Assembly (NCBI RefSeq): GCF_002813455.1
Contig: NZ_PHHE01000001.1
Location: 3,337,001 to 3,401,000, forward strand
Origin: Pseudomonas baetica
GTDB lineage: Bacteria > Pseudomonadota > Gammaproteobacteria > Pseudomonadales > Pseudomonadaceae
Direction: 5' to 3'
DNA length: 64,000 bases
The position numbers were made by a program, and so were the translations under genes. The notes below the pieces were generated by a model. The model was not told the origin of the DNA and did not search any database. It saw only the letters and a program-made list of their open reading frames with translations. This document shows positions 1 through 8,288 of the stretch, piece after piece; position 1 is the first letter of the stretch, and every line of letters starts with the position of its first letter.

Positions 1-127
1 TGTCTGTAGCGCGTTCATGCTGCGTTGAAAGATCAGCTCAAATGCTCATTTAGGTCCCCTAAACTCCGCTTTTCACCGCCCTTTCGCCTTGCCTGAACAC
101 ACTACAAACAAATTTCCATATCCCGAC
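1..127. other. left-edge intergenic region
   Basis: No coding frame I can support lies here. This is the 3' side of engB. In P. aeruginosa the sRNA ErsA lies between polA and engB, so an sRNA gene could start or end here, but I do not recognise an ErsA-like sequence or a clear terminator. Confidence 0.3.
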
Positions 128-772
128 TTACTCGGCTGCCGCCTCGGCGCCTTTGTCTGCCAGTTCCATCCAGCCGGCCAGTACAGTGTAGGCCTCTTCC
201 AGGCCCATGCGTTTCGGCGCCGAAAACAGCTGGATCGTCACAAGATCGCCCCAACCTTTGCGAATTTCCGACTGCACCTTGAGCAGCGTGTTCTTGGCTG
301 CGCCATAAGTCAGCTTGTCGGCCTTGGTCAGCAGAATGTGCATCGGCATACCGGCGGCAACGGCCCAGTCGAGCATCAGCAGGTCGAAGTCGGTCATTGG
401 ATGACGGATGTCCATCATCAGAATCAAACCCTTCAAACTCTCACGGCCACCGAGGTAAGCCTCAAGGTGACGCTGCCAGTGCATCTTCAGCGGGATCGGT
501 ACTTTTGCATAACCGTAGCCCGGCAGGTCGACCAGACGCCGATCATCGTCTAGCTTGAAGAAGTTCAACAGCTGTGTGCGACCCGGGGTTTTCGAGGTGC
601 GCGCCAGGCTGGCGTGAGTCAGGGTGTTCAGGGCGCTGGATTTGCCGGCGTTGGAACGCCCGGCAAACGCCACTTCGAAGCCTTCGTCGTCAGGGCATTG
701 ATCGACTTTGGCGGCACTGAGCATGAACGTGGACTGTTGGCACAGGCCGAGGATGGGATTCTTGAGTTGCAT
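128..772 (-). CDS. engB: ribosome biogenesis GTP-binding protein EngB (YihA/YsxC)
   Basis: Small Era-type GTPase (214 aa) that helps assemble the 50S ribosomal subunit in the cytoplasm. The P-loop GRSNAGKS is at residues 38-45, the G2 TPGRT near 62-66, the G3 DLPGYG at 82-87 and the G4 TKAD near residue 150. The frame stays open upstream to 898, but family proteins begin about 35 residues before the P-loop. I therefore start at the ATG of MQLKNPILG. The gene is divergent from the cytochrome c gene that follows, with a shared promoter region of about 115 bases. Length is normal for the family. Confidence 0.95.
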   Translation of the reverse strand: MQLKNPILGLCQQSTFMLSAAKVDQCPDDEGFEVAFAGRSNAGKSSALNTLTHASLARTSKTPGRTQLLNFFKLDDDRRLVDLPGYGYAKVPIPLKMHWQRHLEAYLGGRESLKGLILMMDIRHPMTDFDLLMLDWAVAAGMPMHILLTKADKLTYGAAKNTLLKVQSEIRKGWGDLVTIQLFSAPKRMGLEEAYTVLAGWMELADKGAEAAAE

Positions 773-842
773 GGGATTTCCGATGTGGGCGGCGCCGGGA
801 TTGGGCGCGGAACGCGGTGTCGCTTCCGTTTCAGTGACGCCA

Positions 843-855
843 GTATATAATGCCG
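843..855 (+). promoter_or_regulatory. possible -10 region for the cytochrome c5-like gene
   Basis: A TATATAAT-like stretch in the engB/cytochrome divergent gap resembles a sigma-70 extended -10 element. It lies about 35 bases before the cytochrome start. No convincing -35 is visible. Confidence 0.3.
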
Positions 856-887
856 CAGATTTTGTGTGTGCTTTGTCCCAGCGTAGG

Positions 888-1247
888 ATGAAGTACACGA
901 GAGCGACGGACCTTGATTGCGCATTAGAACGCAGAACGCTCTCAACCCTGAAAAGGTCGTTTCAATGGCTGCTGGCTGCCGGACTCTTGATGCCGCTTTA
1001 CAGCGCACAGGCTACACAGGATCCGGAAGCCGTGTACAACCGTGTTTGTAGTGCCTGTCATTCCGGCCAACTGCCCTTGGCGCCCAAAAGAGGCGATCAG
1101 GCAGCCTGGACGCCGAGGTTGGCGAAAGGTATGGAGACGCTGGTGCAACACGTGACCCAGGGTTTCAAGGCGATGCCGCCGCGTGGTTTGTGCATGGACT
1201 GCAGTGCCGAGGATTACCAGGCCATCATCCTTTGGATGAGCGAGTAA
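888..1247 (+). CDS. cytochrome c5-like monohaem protein
   Basis: Probable periplasmic or membrane-anchored electron carrier, 119 aa from the ATG of MKYTRA. A hydrophobic export segment lies near residues 25-42. One haem-binding CSACH motif follows, and a likely axial methionine sits in the MPPRG segment. A CMDC pair near the C-terminus is typical of the cytochrome c5 family. It stands just upstream of cytochrome c4 and DsbA, as in P. aeruginosa (PA5491-PA5489), which suggests shared respiratory or redox functions. The start is uncertain because the frame is open to 708; I chose the ATG that puts the signal segment at the N-terminus. Confidence 0.8.
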   Translation: MKYTRATDLDCALERRTLSTLKRSFQWLLAAGLLMPLYSAQATQDPEAVYNRVCSACHSGQLPLAPKRGDQAAWTPRLAKGMETLVQHVTQGFKAMPPRGLCMDCSAEDYQAIILWMSE

Positions 1248-1292
1248 ACCCGGTCCATAACTCTTAACCCTTAGCCGTAGTTGGATTAGCTG

Positions 1293-1904
1293 ATGAACAA
1301 ATTGATCGTGAGTCTGCTGTTGACCGTGGGAATCTCAGGTTTCGCCCATGCTGCAGGTGATGCCGCAGCAGGCCAGGCAAAAGTCGCCGTTTGCGGAGCC
1401 TGCCATGGCCCGGACGGCAACAGCATGGCGCCAAACTTTCCAAAACTGGCCGGCCAGGGTGAACGCTACCTGACCAAGCAACTGCACGACATCAAGTCGG
1501 GCAAACGTGTCGTTCTGGAAATGACCGGCCTGCTGACCAACCTGAGCGATCAGGATCTGGCCGACATGGCCGCGTACTTCGCCAGCCAGAAAGGCTCCGT
1601 TGGCGCAGCCGATCCCAAGCTCGTCGCGCGCGGCGAAGCGCTGTTCCGAGGCGGCAATCTGGCCAAGGGCCTGCCCGCCTGCACCGGTTGCCATTCGCCG
1701 AACGGTGCCGGTAACGCCGCTGCCGGCTTCCCGCATCTGGGTGGCCAACACGCCTCGTACATCGCCAAGCAGTTGACCGACTTCCGCAAGGAAGAAGGCG
1801 GTCGCACCAACGACGGCGACACCATGACCATGCAGACCATCGCCAAGCGCCTGAGCGACGAAGATATCGCCGCGGTCTCCAGCTACATTCAAGGCCTGCA
1901 CTAA
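1293..1904 (+). CDS. cc4: cytochrome c4 (dihaem)
   Basis: Periplasmic dihaem cytochrome c of 203 aa with a cleavable signal peptide (residues 1-20, ending AHA). It has two homologous domains, each with one CxxCH motif: CGACH near residue 34 and CTGCH near residue 130. Cytochrome c4 passes electrons from the bc1 complex toward terminal oxidases. Length and domain duplication are typical. It follows the c5-like gene by 45 bases and is closed by a strong hairpin terminator. Confidence 0.93.
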   Translation: MNKLIVSLLLTVGISGFAHAAGDAAAGQAKVAVCGACHGPDGNSMAPNFPKLAGQGERYLTKQLHDIKSGKRVVLEMTGLLTNLSDQDLADMAAYFASQKGSVGAADPKLVARGEALFRGGNLAKGLPACTGCHSPNGAGNAAAGFPHLGGQHASYIAKQLTDFRKEEGGRTNDGDTMTMQTIAKRLSDEDIAAVSSYIQGLH

Positions 1905-1979
1905 GACCGACGGATCGAGCGTGGCGCGCGCGGTAAAGCGCCGACAATGTTAACGCTCGATTAATCCGTCGCAGCAAGT

Positions 1980-2011
1980 ATAAAAAGGGTGGCTTTGGCC
2001 GCCCTTTTTTG
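1980..2011 (+). terminator. Rho-independent terminator after cytochrome c4
   Basis: An AAAAAGGGTGG / CCGCCCTTTTTT type hairpin with a T-run follows the cytochrome c4 stop by about 80 bases. Confidence 0.8.
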
Positions 2012-2050
2012 TGGCCGCTGCCGTTACACTACAGAACTCATGCCCGCCAG

Positions 2051-2070
2051 GACCTGTCTGAAAACAGGTC
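2051..2070 (+). promoter_or_regulatory. 7-bp inverted repeat in the dsbA leader
   Basis: GACCTGT and ACAGGTC are separated by 6 bases, 35 bases upstream of the dsbA ATG. It could fold as an mRNA hairpin or bind a dimeric regulator. No known box was recognised. Confidence 0.3.
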
Positions 2071-2104
2071 GCGCGAGGCGACCAAAATTGTCCAGGAGTA
2101 AAGC

Positions 2105-2746
2105 ATGCGTAATCTGATCATCAGCGCCGCCCTCGTCGCTGCCAGCCTGTTCGGCGTGACCGCTCAAGCCGCCGAAGCCCCTGCCGCTCCTTACGTGGAA
2201 TTGACCAACCCGGTACCGGTTGCAGTGCCTGGCAAGATCGAAGTGGTCGAGTTGTTCTGGTATGGCTGCCCGCACTGCTACTCGTTTGAGCCAGTGATCA
2301 ATCCGTGGGTTGAAAAACTGCCGTCCGACGTCAACTTCGTGCGTATTCCAGCCATGTTCGGCGGCCCATGGGACGCTCACGGCCAGATGTTCCTGACGCT
2401 GGAAGCAATGGGTGTCGAACACAAGGTTCACAGCGCCGTGTTTGAAGCGATCCAGAAACAACACAAGAAGCTGACCGACAAGAACGACATGGCTGACTTC
2501 CTCGCCACCCAAGGCGTGGACAAAGACAAGTTCCTCGCCACCTTTGACTCTTTCGCCATCAAAGGCCAGATCGTCAAGGCTCGTGAACTGGCCAAGAAGT
2601 ATGAAATCACTGGCGTTCCAACCATGATCGTCAACGGTAAATACCGCTTCGACATCGGCTCCGCCGGCGGTGCAGAACAGGCTCTGCAACTGGCTGACCA
2701 ACTGGTTGCCAAAGAGCGAGCGACCAACAAGGCCGCTGCCAACTAA
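2105..2746 (+). CDS. dsbA: thiol:disulfide interchange protein DsbA
   Basis: Periplasmic oxidase that introduces disulfide bonds into exported proteins (213 aa). There is a signal peptide ending around QAA (residues 20-23). The thioredoxin-like domain has the active site CPHC at residues 55-58, and the cis-proline loop TGVPT is near residue 175. The fold is interrupted by a helical insertion as in other DsbA proteins. A good Shine-Dalgarno (AGGAG) precedes the ATG. Placement next to c-type cytochromes fits shared periplasmic thiol chemistry. Confidence 0.95.
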   Translation: MRNLIISAALVAASLFGVTAQAAEAPAAPYVELTNPVPVAVPGKIEVVELFWYGCPHCYSFEPVINPWVEKLPSDVNFVRIPAMFGGPWDAHGQMFLTLEAMGVEHKVHSAVFEAIQKQHKKLTDKNDMADFLATQGVDKDKFLATFDSFAIKGQIVKARELAKKYEITGVPTMIVNGKYRFDIGSAGGAEQALQLADQLVAKERATNKAAAN

Positions 2747-2760
2747 GCGCGGCAACCGCC

Positions 2761-3639
2761 ATGCGTCGCTGGAAGACCGAACGCATCGTTGGCCTGCATG
2801 ATCCGCAGGTCAACGAGCATCACCTGGCGTCCACAGGCCTGCCAGCGGATCAGCGTCTGCGCTTGCTCAGTTTCAATATCCAGGTCGGTATCAGCACCGA
2901 GCGCTATCGGCATTACCTGACCCGCAGCTGGCAGCATCTGCTGCCGCACAACGGGCGCTCGGGCAACCTGCAAAAAATTGGTGACCTGCTCGGCGACTTC
3001 GACCTGGTCGCCTTGCAGGAAGCCGACGGCGGTAGCCTGCGCTCAGGCTACGTCAATCAAGTCGAACACTTGGCCCACCTCGGCGCCTTCCCCTACTGGT
3101 ATCAACAACTCAATCGCAACCTCGGCCGACTGGCCCAGCACAGCAATGGCGTGCTCAGTCGTCTCAAGCCGTGGGCGATCGAGGATCACCCGCTGCCCGG
3201 CCCGAAAGGTCGCGGCGCGATCCTGCTGCGCTTCGGCGAAGGTCCGGAAGCACTGGTGGTGGTGATGATGCATCTGGCCCTTGGCGCGAGAACTCGCAGC
3301 CTGCAACTGGCCTATATTCGCGATCTGATCGGTGGCTATAAACATCAGATATTGATGGGCGACATGAACACCCATGCCAGCGATCTGCTACAACATTCAC
3401 CGTTACGCGATCTCGGTCTGCTGGCCCCGCAGGTGGAAGCGACATTCCCCAGCTGGCGTCCTCAGCGTTGCCTTGATCATATTTTGCTCAGCCCGACCCT
3501 GACCCTGGAAAAGGTCGAAGTGCTGGCACAACCCATTTCCGATCACCTGCCGGTCGCGGTAGAGATTCGTCTGCCGGGTTCGCTCACGGCCGATGCATTG
3601 CCCGCGTTGAGTCCTGCCCCTCGCGGAACCCCTGAATGA
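2761..3639 (+). CDS. endonuclease/exonuclease/phosphatase (EEP) family protein
   Basis: Metal-dependent phosphodiesterase fold, 292 aa, with no signal peptide. Family motifs in order are LSFNIQ near residue 37, LQEADGG (metal-binding glutamate) near 85, GDMNTHA near 200, and a C-terminal ISDHLPV (catalytic histidine) near 260. The substrate is unknown; the fold covers DNA nucleases, sphingomyelinases and phosphatases. Its stop overlaps the start of dgcP as ATGA, so the two are translationally coupled. The same pair occurs in P. aeruginosa (PA5488-PA5487). Confidence 0.82.
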   Translation: MRRWKTERIVGLHDPQVNEHHLASTGLPADQRLRLLSFNIQVGISTERYRHYLTRSWQHLLPHNGRSGNLQKIGDLLGDFDLVALQEADGGSLRSGYVNQVEHLAHLGAFPYWYQQLNRNLGRLAQHSNGVLSRLKPWAIEDHPLPGPKGRGAILLRFGEGPEALVVVMMHLALGARTRSLQLAYIRDLIGGYKHQILMGDMNTHASDLLQHSPLRDLGLLAPQVEATFPSWRPQRCLDHILLSPTLTLEKVEVLAQPISDHLPVAVEIRLPGSLTADALPALSPAPRGTPE

Positions 3640-5714
3640 GCGACGACGCCCAGCGCTGGAAAGAGAAGTACCTCAAAAGTATCGAACAACAGGAAAAGCT
3701 GGAGCGTCGATGGGACGCGCGTCTCGACTTGCTGCGTCGAGGCCTGGTGCGTAGCACCTTGGCGGCCGAAGGCACCGACAAAGTCGTTGATCAATGCATG
3801 AAAGAGATGCGCGACGTGGTGCGCACCGACGATATGGACGCCGGGCTCGCCGCCCTGTTGCCACGTCTGGAAAAAGCCGTGCTCGACTCCGAGCAGCGTC
3901 GCGAGACTCGAATCGATCAGGTCAGCAGCGCACTGACTTCCCTAGTGACGCAGTTGCAGGCGTTGCCACTGCCGCGGGAAGTCGCCCAGCCGCTGAAGAA
4001 GTTCGCCAAACAACTGGATGGGCGGGTCGGTCAGGCACGGGAAATGCCGCTGCTGTTGAGTGAACTCAGCAGTTTGCAGGGCAAGGCCCTGAGTCAGTTG
4101 GAGACACCGCCAGAACCGGGGCGTCCGGGGTTATTGCAGCGCCTGTTTGGTAGCCGTGATAACGAGGAGGCACCTACACCTACACCTACACCTACACCTG
4201 CTGTGCGCGAGCACGTTGCCGTTGTCGAACAGCCGCACATCGCTGCTGCGCCTGAATCCGAGCCGGTGCAGGTCGCCCCCGCCGTCGTCGCTGAACCGGC
4301 AATGGCCAATCCTGTTATCAAGGAATCTGCGCCAATCGCAGCAGTAGAGGCGCCTGCGGCCCCCGCTCAGCCGGAACCGGAAGTGGTTGCCTTTGTTCCG
4401 CCAACCGTCGCTTCTGAAGCGACCACGGCGACTGAAGTGGAAGCTTTCACGCCAGAGCCTGAAAACGTTATCGCTCCCGTTCCTGCTCCGACACCAGACA
4501 CACCCGTCACCTTCAATCCCGACGAATTGATTCACCCCGGCGACCCAGCACCGCTGCTCCTCGACAGCCTGCCACTGCCCGAACCCATCGCTCAGGCATT
4601 GGCCGCCATCGACCCGGAGCAATCCGAGCAAGACATCCTCTTCGCCTTGCCGGATTCCCCGGAGCCGTCCTACAGCTCCGTGGCCAAACATATCGAAGAC
4701 ACGCTGATCGGCCTGCTCGACGACCTGACCCTGCCCGAGCGCCACCGTCCACAAGCCGAGGCAATGCGCGACCGGCTCAAACATGGTTTGAACTGGTACG
4801 AACTGATTCCGATCCTCGACGATCTCGCCACATTGATGCTGGCCATCACCGACAGCGGCCAGCACGAATTCGAAGCCTACTTGCAACAGCTCAACGAACG
4901 TCTTGAAGCGTTCCAGAGCAACCTGCAAGCCGCCAGCGAAGGGCACGCCGACAACAGCTCGGCAGCGCGGGCCATGGACACGCAGATCCGTGAGCAAGTC
5001 GACGGTTTGCAGACCAGCGTGCAGGAAGCGGCGGATCTGGACGATCTCAAGCAAGTGCTGGAGAACCATCTGGAAGGCTTGCTCGGCACCATGGATCAAC
5101 ACCAGAAGCAACGCGATGCCCGTGAGCAGGAGGTGGCGGCGCGCCTCAAAGGCCTGTCCGAGCGCGTGGCGCACATGGAGCAAGAAGCCCAGGGCTTCCG
5201 CGAGCACCTTGAAGAACAACGCCAGAAAGCCCTGATCGACCCACTCACCGGCCTGCCCAACCGCGCAGCGTGGAGTGAACGCCTTGAGCATGAAATCAAG
5301 CAATGGCAGCAACACGGCAACACCTTGAGCCTGGCAATGCTCGACCTTGATCACTTCAAACGCATTAATGACAACTACGGCCACCTGGCCGGCGACAAGG
5401 TGCTGAAGATCATCGCCACCGTGCTGCGCAAACGCCTGCGCGGTTCCGATTTCATTGCCCGTTTCGGCGGCGAAGAGTTCGTTCTGCTATTGCCGGCCAC
5501 CCCGCCAGCGGTCGGCGCGAAGCTGCTGGAAACCCTGCGCGCGGCGATCGAGGCGTGCCCGTTCCACTTCAAGGGCGAGCGGGTGACGATCACCATTTCC
5601 ATGGGCCTGGCATCGTTCAAGGCGGGAGAACACAGCGATCTGGTGCTTAAAAGAGCTGATCAGGCGCTGTACAGGGCTAAAAACGCAGGACGCAATCGGG
5701 TTGAACTGGGCTGA
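3636..5714 (+). CDS. dgcP: diguanylate cyclase DgcP (GGDEF)
   Basis: Cytosolic or pole-associated c-di-GMP synthase, 692 aa. The N-terminal part (1-170) is helical. Residues about 175-330 are a proline/alanine/glutamate-rich disordered linker that includes a PT repeat. Residues about 345-530 are predicted helical or coiled coil. The C-terminal GGDEF domain has an intact GGEEF active site near residue 610, preceded by an RGSD inhibitory site five residues upstream. P. aeruginosa DgcP (PA5487) has this architecture and works with FimV at the cell pole; the assignment rests on gene order and architecture. No membrane segments are seen. Confidence 0.88.
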   Translation: MSDDAQRWKEKYLKSIEQQEKLERRWDARLDLLRRGLVRSTLAAEGTDKVVDQCMKEMRDVVRTDDMDAGLAALLPRLEKAVLDSEQRRETRIDQVSSALTSLVTQLQALPLPREVAQPLKKFAKQLDGRVGQAREMPLLLSELSSLQGKALSQLETPPEPGRPGLLQRLFGSRDNEEAPTPTPTPTPAVREHVAVVEQPHIAAAPESEPVQVAPAVVAEPAMANPVIKESAPIAAVEAPAAPAQPEPEVVAFVPPTVASEATTATEVEAFTPEPENVIAPVPAPTPDTPVTFNPDELIHPGDPAPLLLDSLPLPEPIAQALAAIDPEQSEQDILFALPDSPEPSYSSVAKHIEDTLIGLLDDLTLPERHRPQAEAMRDRLKHGLNWYELIPILDDLATLMLAITDSGQHEFEAYLQQLNERLEAFQSNLQAASEGHADNSSAARAMDTQIREQVDGLQTSVQEAADLDDLKQVLENHLEGLLGTMDQHQKQRDAREQEVAARLKGLSERVAHMEQEAQGFREHLEEQRQKALIDPLTGLPNRAAWSERLEHEIKQWQQHGNTLSLAMLDLDHFKRINDNYGHLAGDKVLKIIATVLRKRLRGSDFIARFGGEEFVLLLPATPPAVGAKLLETLRAAIEACPFHFKGERVTITISMGLASFKAGEHSDLVLKRADQALYRAKNAGRNRVELG
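4173..4199 (+). repeat. hexanucleotide repeat (CCTACA)4-CCT in dgcP
   Basis: Four perfect CCTACA units plus CCT encode the PTPTPTPTP linker of DgcP. The unit is a multiple of three, so slippage would change linker length without a frameshift. Confidence 0.9.
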
Positions 5715-5762
5715 GCAAATTGTTCCATTTTGTTTAAATCCACACGCTGACCGTCTCGACGC

Positions 5763-5810
5763 AAGGCAGTACGTTACACTGTTGCATTATTGTCTTTTGC
5801 GTACTGCCTT
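5763..5810. promoter_or_regulatory. 11-bp perfect inverted repeat before ampDh2
   Basis: AAGGCAGTACG (5763-5773) and CGTACTGCCTT (5800-5810) are perfect inverse complements around a 26-base AT-rich loop that holds a CATTAT sequence resembling a -10 box. The right arm ends 5 bases before the ATG and no Shine-Dalgarno is visible. It may be an operator around a promoter or a leader stem that limits translation. Confidence 0.5.
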
Positions 5811-5815
5811 CTGCC

Positions 5816-6598
5816 ATGAAATTCTTTGCCCTCCTCGCGTCTCTTCTCGTTCTGGCCGGTTGCGCCAGCGGTCCGCGTTATGACACCAGCCATCCTTCAG
5901 CCAATTACGACAGCCGTATCCAGTTCGTGGTCGTGCATTACACCTCGACTTCGCTGGAGCGTTCGCTGCAGCTACTGACCCATGGCGAAGTCAGCAGCCA
6001 TTACCTGATCGGCGACGACAAAAGCGCCACCGTTTACAAGCTGATGGATGAAAACCAGCGCGCCTGGCACGCCGGCGAAAGCCAGTGGCAGGGCCGCACC
6101 TGGTTGAACTCCAGCTCGATCGGCATCGAAATCGTCAACCCCGGTTTCAAGGACACCCCGACCGGGCGCCTCTGGTATCCCTACAGCGAAGCGCAGGTTC
6201 AGGCGCTGATCGTCCTGCTCAAGGACATCAGCAAGCGCAACGGCATCAGCCCACGGCACATCATTGGTCACAGCGACATCGCTCCATTGCGCAAGCTTGA
6301 TCCGGGCCCGTTGTTCCCTTGGAAGCGTCTCGCCACTGAAGGCTTGGGTGTCTGGCCCAACGAGCAAGCCGTGGCTCGCCAGCAAGCGCTGTTCGACAGC
6401 GGTGAACTGCCGAGCATCGGCTGGTTCCAGGCGCAGTTGTCGCACCTGGGCTATGACACGCCGCAGACCGGCGAGCTGGACGTCGCCACGCGCCATGTCC
6501 TTGCGGCATTCCAGATGCACTTTCGCCCGACCCGCTTCGACGGCACGCCAGATGCGCAAACGGCGGCGTTGTTGCTGGTGCTCAATCAGACAAAATAA
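5816..6598 (+). CDS. ampDh2: N-acetylmuramoyl-L-alanine amidase lipoprotein, AmpDh2-like
   Basis: Zinc amidase that cleaves the MurNAc-L-Ala bond of peptidoglycan; 260 aa. A lipobox LAGC places the lipidated cysteine at residue 16. The residue after it is alanine, not aspartate, so outer-membrane sorting is expected. The Amidase_2 domain spans residues 35-180, with HYTS near 44 and GHSDIAP near 155 supplying zinc ligands. A C-terminal peptidoglycan-binding helical domain follows (190-255). Size and position match P. aeruginosa AmpDh2 (PA5485), a periplasmic homologue of AmpD, rather than the cytosolic recycling enzyme. Confidence 0.88.
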   Translation: MKFFALLASLLVLAGCASGPRYDTSHPSANYDSRIQFVVVHYTSTSLERSLQLLTHGEVSSHYLIGDDKSATVYKLMDENQRAWHAGESQWQGRTWLNSSSIGIEIVNPGFKDTPTGRLWYPYSEAQVQALIVLLKDISKRNGISPRHIIGHSDIAPLRKLDPGPLFPWKRLATEGLGVWPNEQAVARQQALFDSGELPSIGWFQAQLSHLGYDTPQTGELDVATRHVLAAFQMHFRPTRFDGTPDAQTAALLLVLNQTK

Positions 6599-6671
6599 TG
6601 ACGCCCGCCCGACGGTCAGGGCGATTTTGTAATCAGCAGCTATAACTCATTGGTAATTCTTCGGATATTCC

Positions 6672-8288
6672 ATGATGGTTGCTACCCGAGCGACGCTGCG
6701 TAGCTGGTTTTATCGCCCCTTGTTTTTGGCGATGATCGCGGCTGTCCTCAGTGCAAGCCTGCTGATCGCTGGCGCAATGTTTTTCGCGATGCGTCAGGTC
6801 GAGCAAAGTGAAAGTCAGGTCATGAACGCCCAAGGTGAGCGTTTCCTCGCCCGCCTTGAACAATTGTTCGGCCAGTTGCGCGAAAGTCTCGACGACCTCG
6901 AAGCCCAGCCCCTGCGCAGTTGCGATGACGAAATGATCGCCACGCTGCAGCAAGTCACCTTCAACTATCGCTTTGTCTACGAAGCCGCCTACATGGACGC
7001 TTCACGGATCTGCTCCAACCGTCCGCGTCAGGAAGGCCTGTCGGTTGTTCGCGCGCCGGATATCAAAGGCCCGACCTACAGCTATTGGCTGAACACCACC
7101 ACAGAACCCGACGAAAACCGCGCCGCACTGATGCTCGGTCGCGGCAATTTTCGCGTGGCCACCTCGCGCGGGCATTTGACCGACATGGTCGACCTGTCGC
7201 CCGGCAGCAGCCTGCTGGTGGTGTTGGATCATGGCACCCGAGCGATTCCAGTGCTCGGCATGGCGCAGACATGGCCACCCCGCGAGCACTGGCCCCCCAA
7301 AAGCCACGATGCCCTGCAAGTCACCCAGACCCGACTGATCTACCGGATGCCCACCGACAACCCGGAATATCAACTGGTGCTGATCACACCGCGTACCGGC
7401 ATGCACATCCCGGCTATCTGGTGGTGGATGGTGCCCGTCTGCCTGTTGCTTGGCGCGTTCGTCGGCTTCTTCGTGTTTTTGCTGGTGCGCCAGCGTCAGT
7501 CACTGGACGCCGAACTGCACGGTGCCATCCGCCGTGGCGAGTTGCAGGTGCTCTATCAACCGATCTTCGACCTCGACACTCGCAACTGTGTAGGTGCCGA
7601 GGCCTTGCTGCGCTGGCGCCGCCCGGACGGCACGCTGACCAGCCCTGATCTGTTTATTCCGCTGGCGGAAAACACCGGGCTGATCCGGCAGATGACCGAC
7701 TTCGTTCTTCAGCGCCTGCTGGAGCAGTTGGGACCGGTGCTGCGCGCCAACCCGCAGCTATATATCTCGGTGAACCTGGCTGCCTGCGACGTGATGGTGC
7801 CGCGCATCGGCCAGGTCATGGCACGACTGCTGACCCTGCACCGAGTCGCGGCGCGGCAGATTGCCTTTGAAGTCACTGAACGCGGATTGATTGATGTGGT
7901 GGTGGCGCGGGAAAACCTGCAAGCCTTGCGCGATGTCGGCCATCAGGTACTTATCGACGATTTCGGAACCGGCTATTGCAGCCTCGCCTACCTGCAAACG
8001 CTGCCGGTGGACTGCCTGAAAATCGACAAGGCATTCATCGACGCCCTCGGCCATGACGCCGCCAGCAGTGGCGTCGCGCCGCACATCATTCACATGGCGC
8101 AAGCATTGGACTTGAAGGTGATTGCCGAAGGGATCGAGCTTGAGTCGCAAGCCGTCCTGCTCAGCAGTGAAGGCGTGAAATTCGGCCAGGGCTGGCTGTT
8201 CGCCCATGCCCTGAGCGCGGTGCAGTTCATTGAGCTGATTACTCGCGGGCGCCGCCTCGCAGGGCGACGCATGGATGACGAGGCCTAA
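6672..8288 (+). CDS. membrane EAL-domain c-di-GMP phosphodiesterase with CSS-type sensor
   Basis: Membrane protein of 538 aa. TM1 is near residues 17-40 and a periplasmic domain spans about 42-240. That domain contains paired cysteines (RSCDD, RICSN) like CSS-motif redox sensors. TM2 is near 250-270, followed by a complete EAL domain (about 285-525). Catalytic motifs look intact: EALLRW, FEVTERG, DDFGTGY, KIDKAFI and AEGIE. In CSS-type phosphodiesterases DsbA-formed disulfides repress activity, and dsbA lies in the same block. I do not remember a counterpart between ampDh2 and kinB in P. aeruginosa. The 3' end overlaps kinB tail to tail by 4 bases. An alternative ATG lies one codon downstream. 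Confidence 0.85.
   Translation: MMVATRATLRSWFYRPLFLAMIAAVLSASLLIAGAMFFAMRQVEQSESQVMNAQGERFLARLEQLFGQLRESLDDLEAQPLRSCDDEMIATLQQVTFNYRFVYEAAYMDASRICSNRPRQEGLSVVRAPDIKGPTYSYWLNTTTEPDENRAALMLGRGNFRVATSRGHLTDMVDLSPGSSLLVVLDHGTRAIPVLGMAQTWPPREHWPPKSHDALQVTQTRLIYRMPTDNPEYQLVLITPRTGMHIPAIWWWMVPVCLLLGAFVGFFVFLLVRQRQSLDAELHGAIRRGELQVLYQPIFDLDTRNCVGAEALLRWRRPDGTLTSPDLFIPLAENTGLIRQMTDFVLQRLLEQLGPVLRANPQLYISVNLAACDVMVPRIGQVMARLLTLHRVAARQIAFEVTERGLIDVVVARENLQALRDVGHQVLIDDFGTGYCSLAYLQTLPVDCLKIDKAFIDALGHDAASSGVAPHIIHMAQALDLKVIAEGIELESQAVLLSSEGVKFGQGWLFAHALSAVQFIELITRGRRLAGRRMDDEA

Noticed and set aside
1..127. ErsA sRNA
   Set aside because: Expected from P. aeruginosa gene order between polA and engB, but I could not identify its sequence or terminator in the short piece visible.
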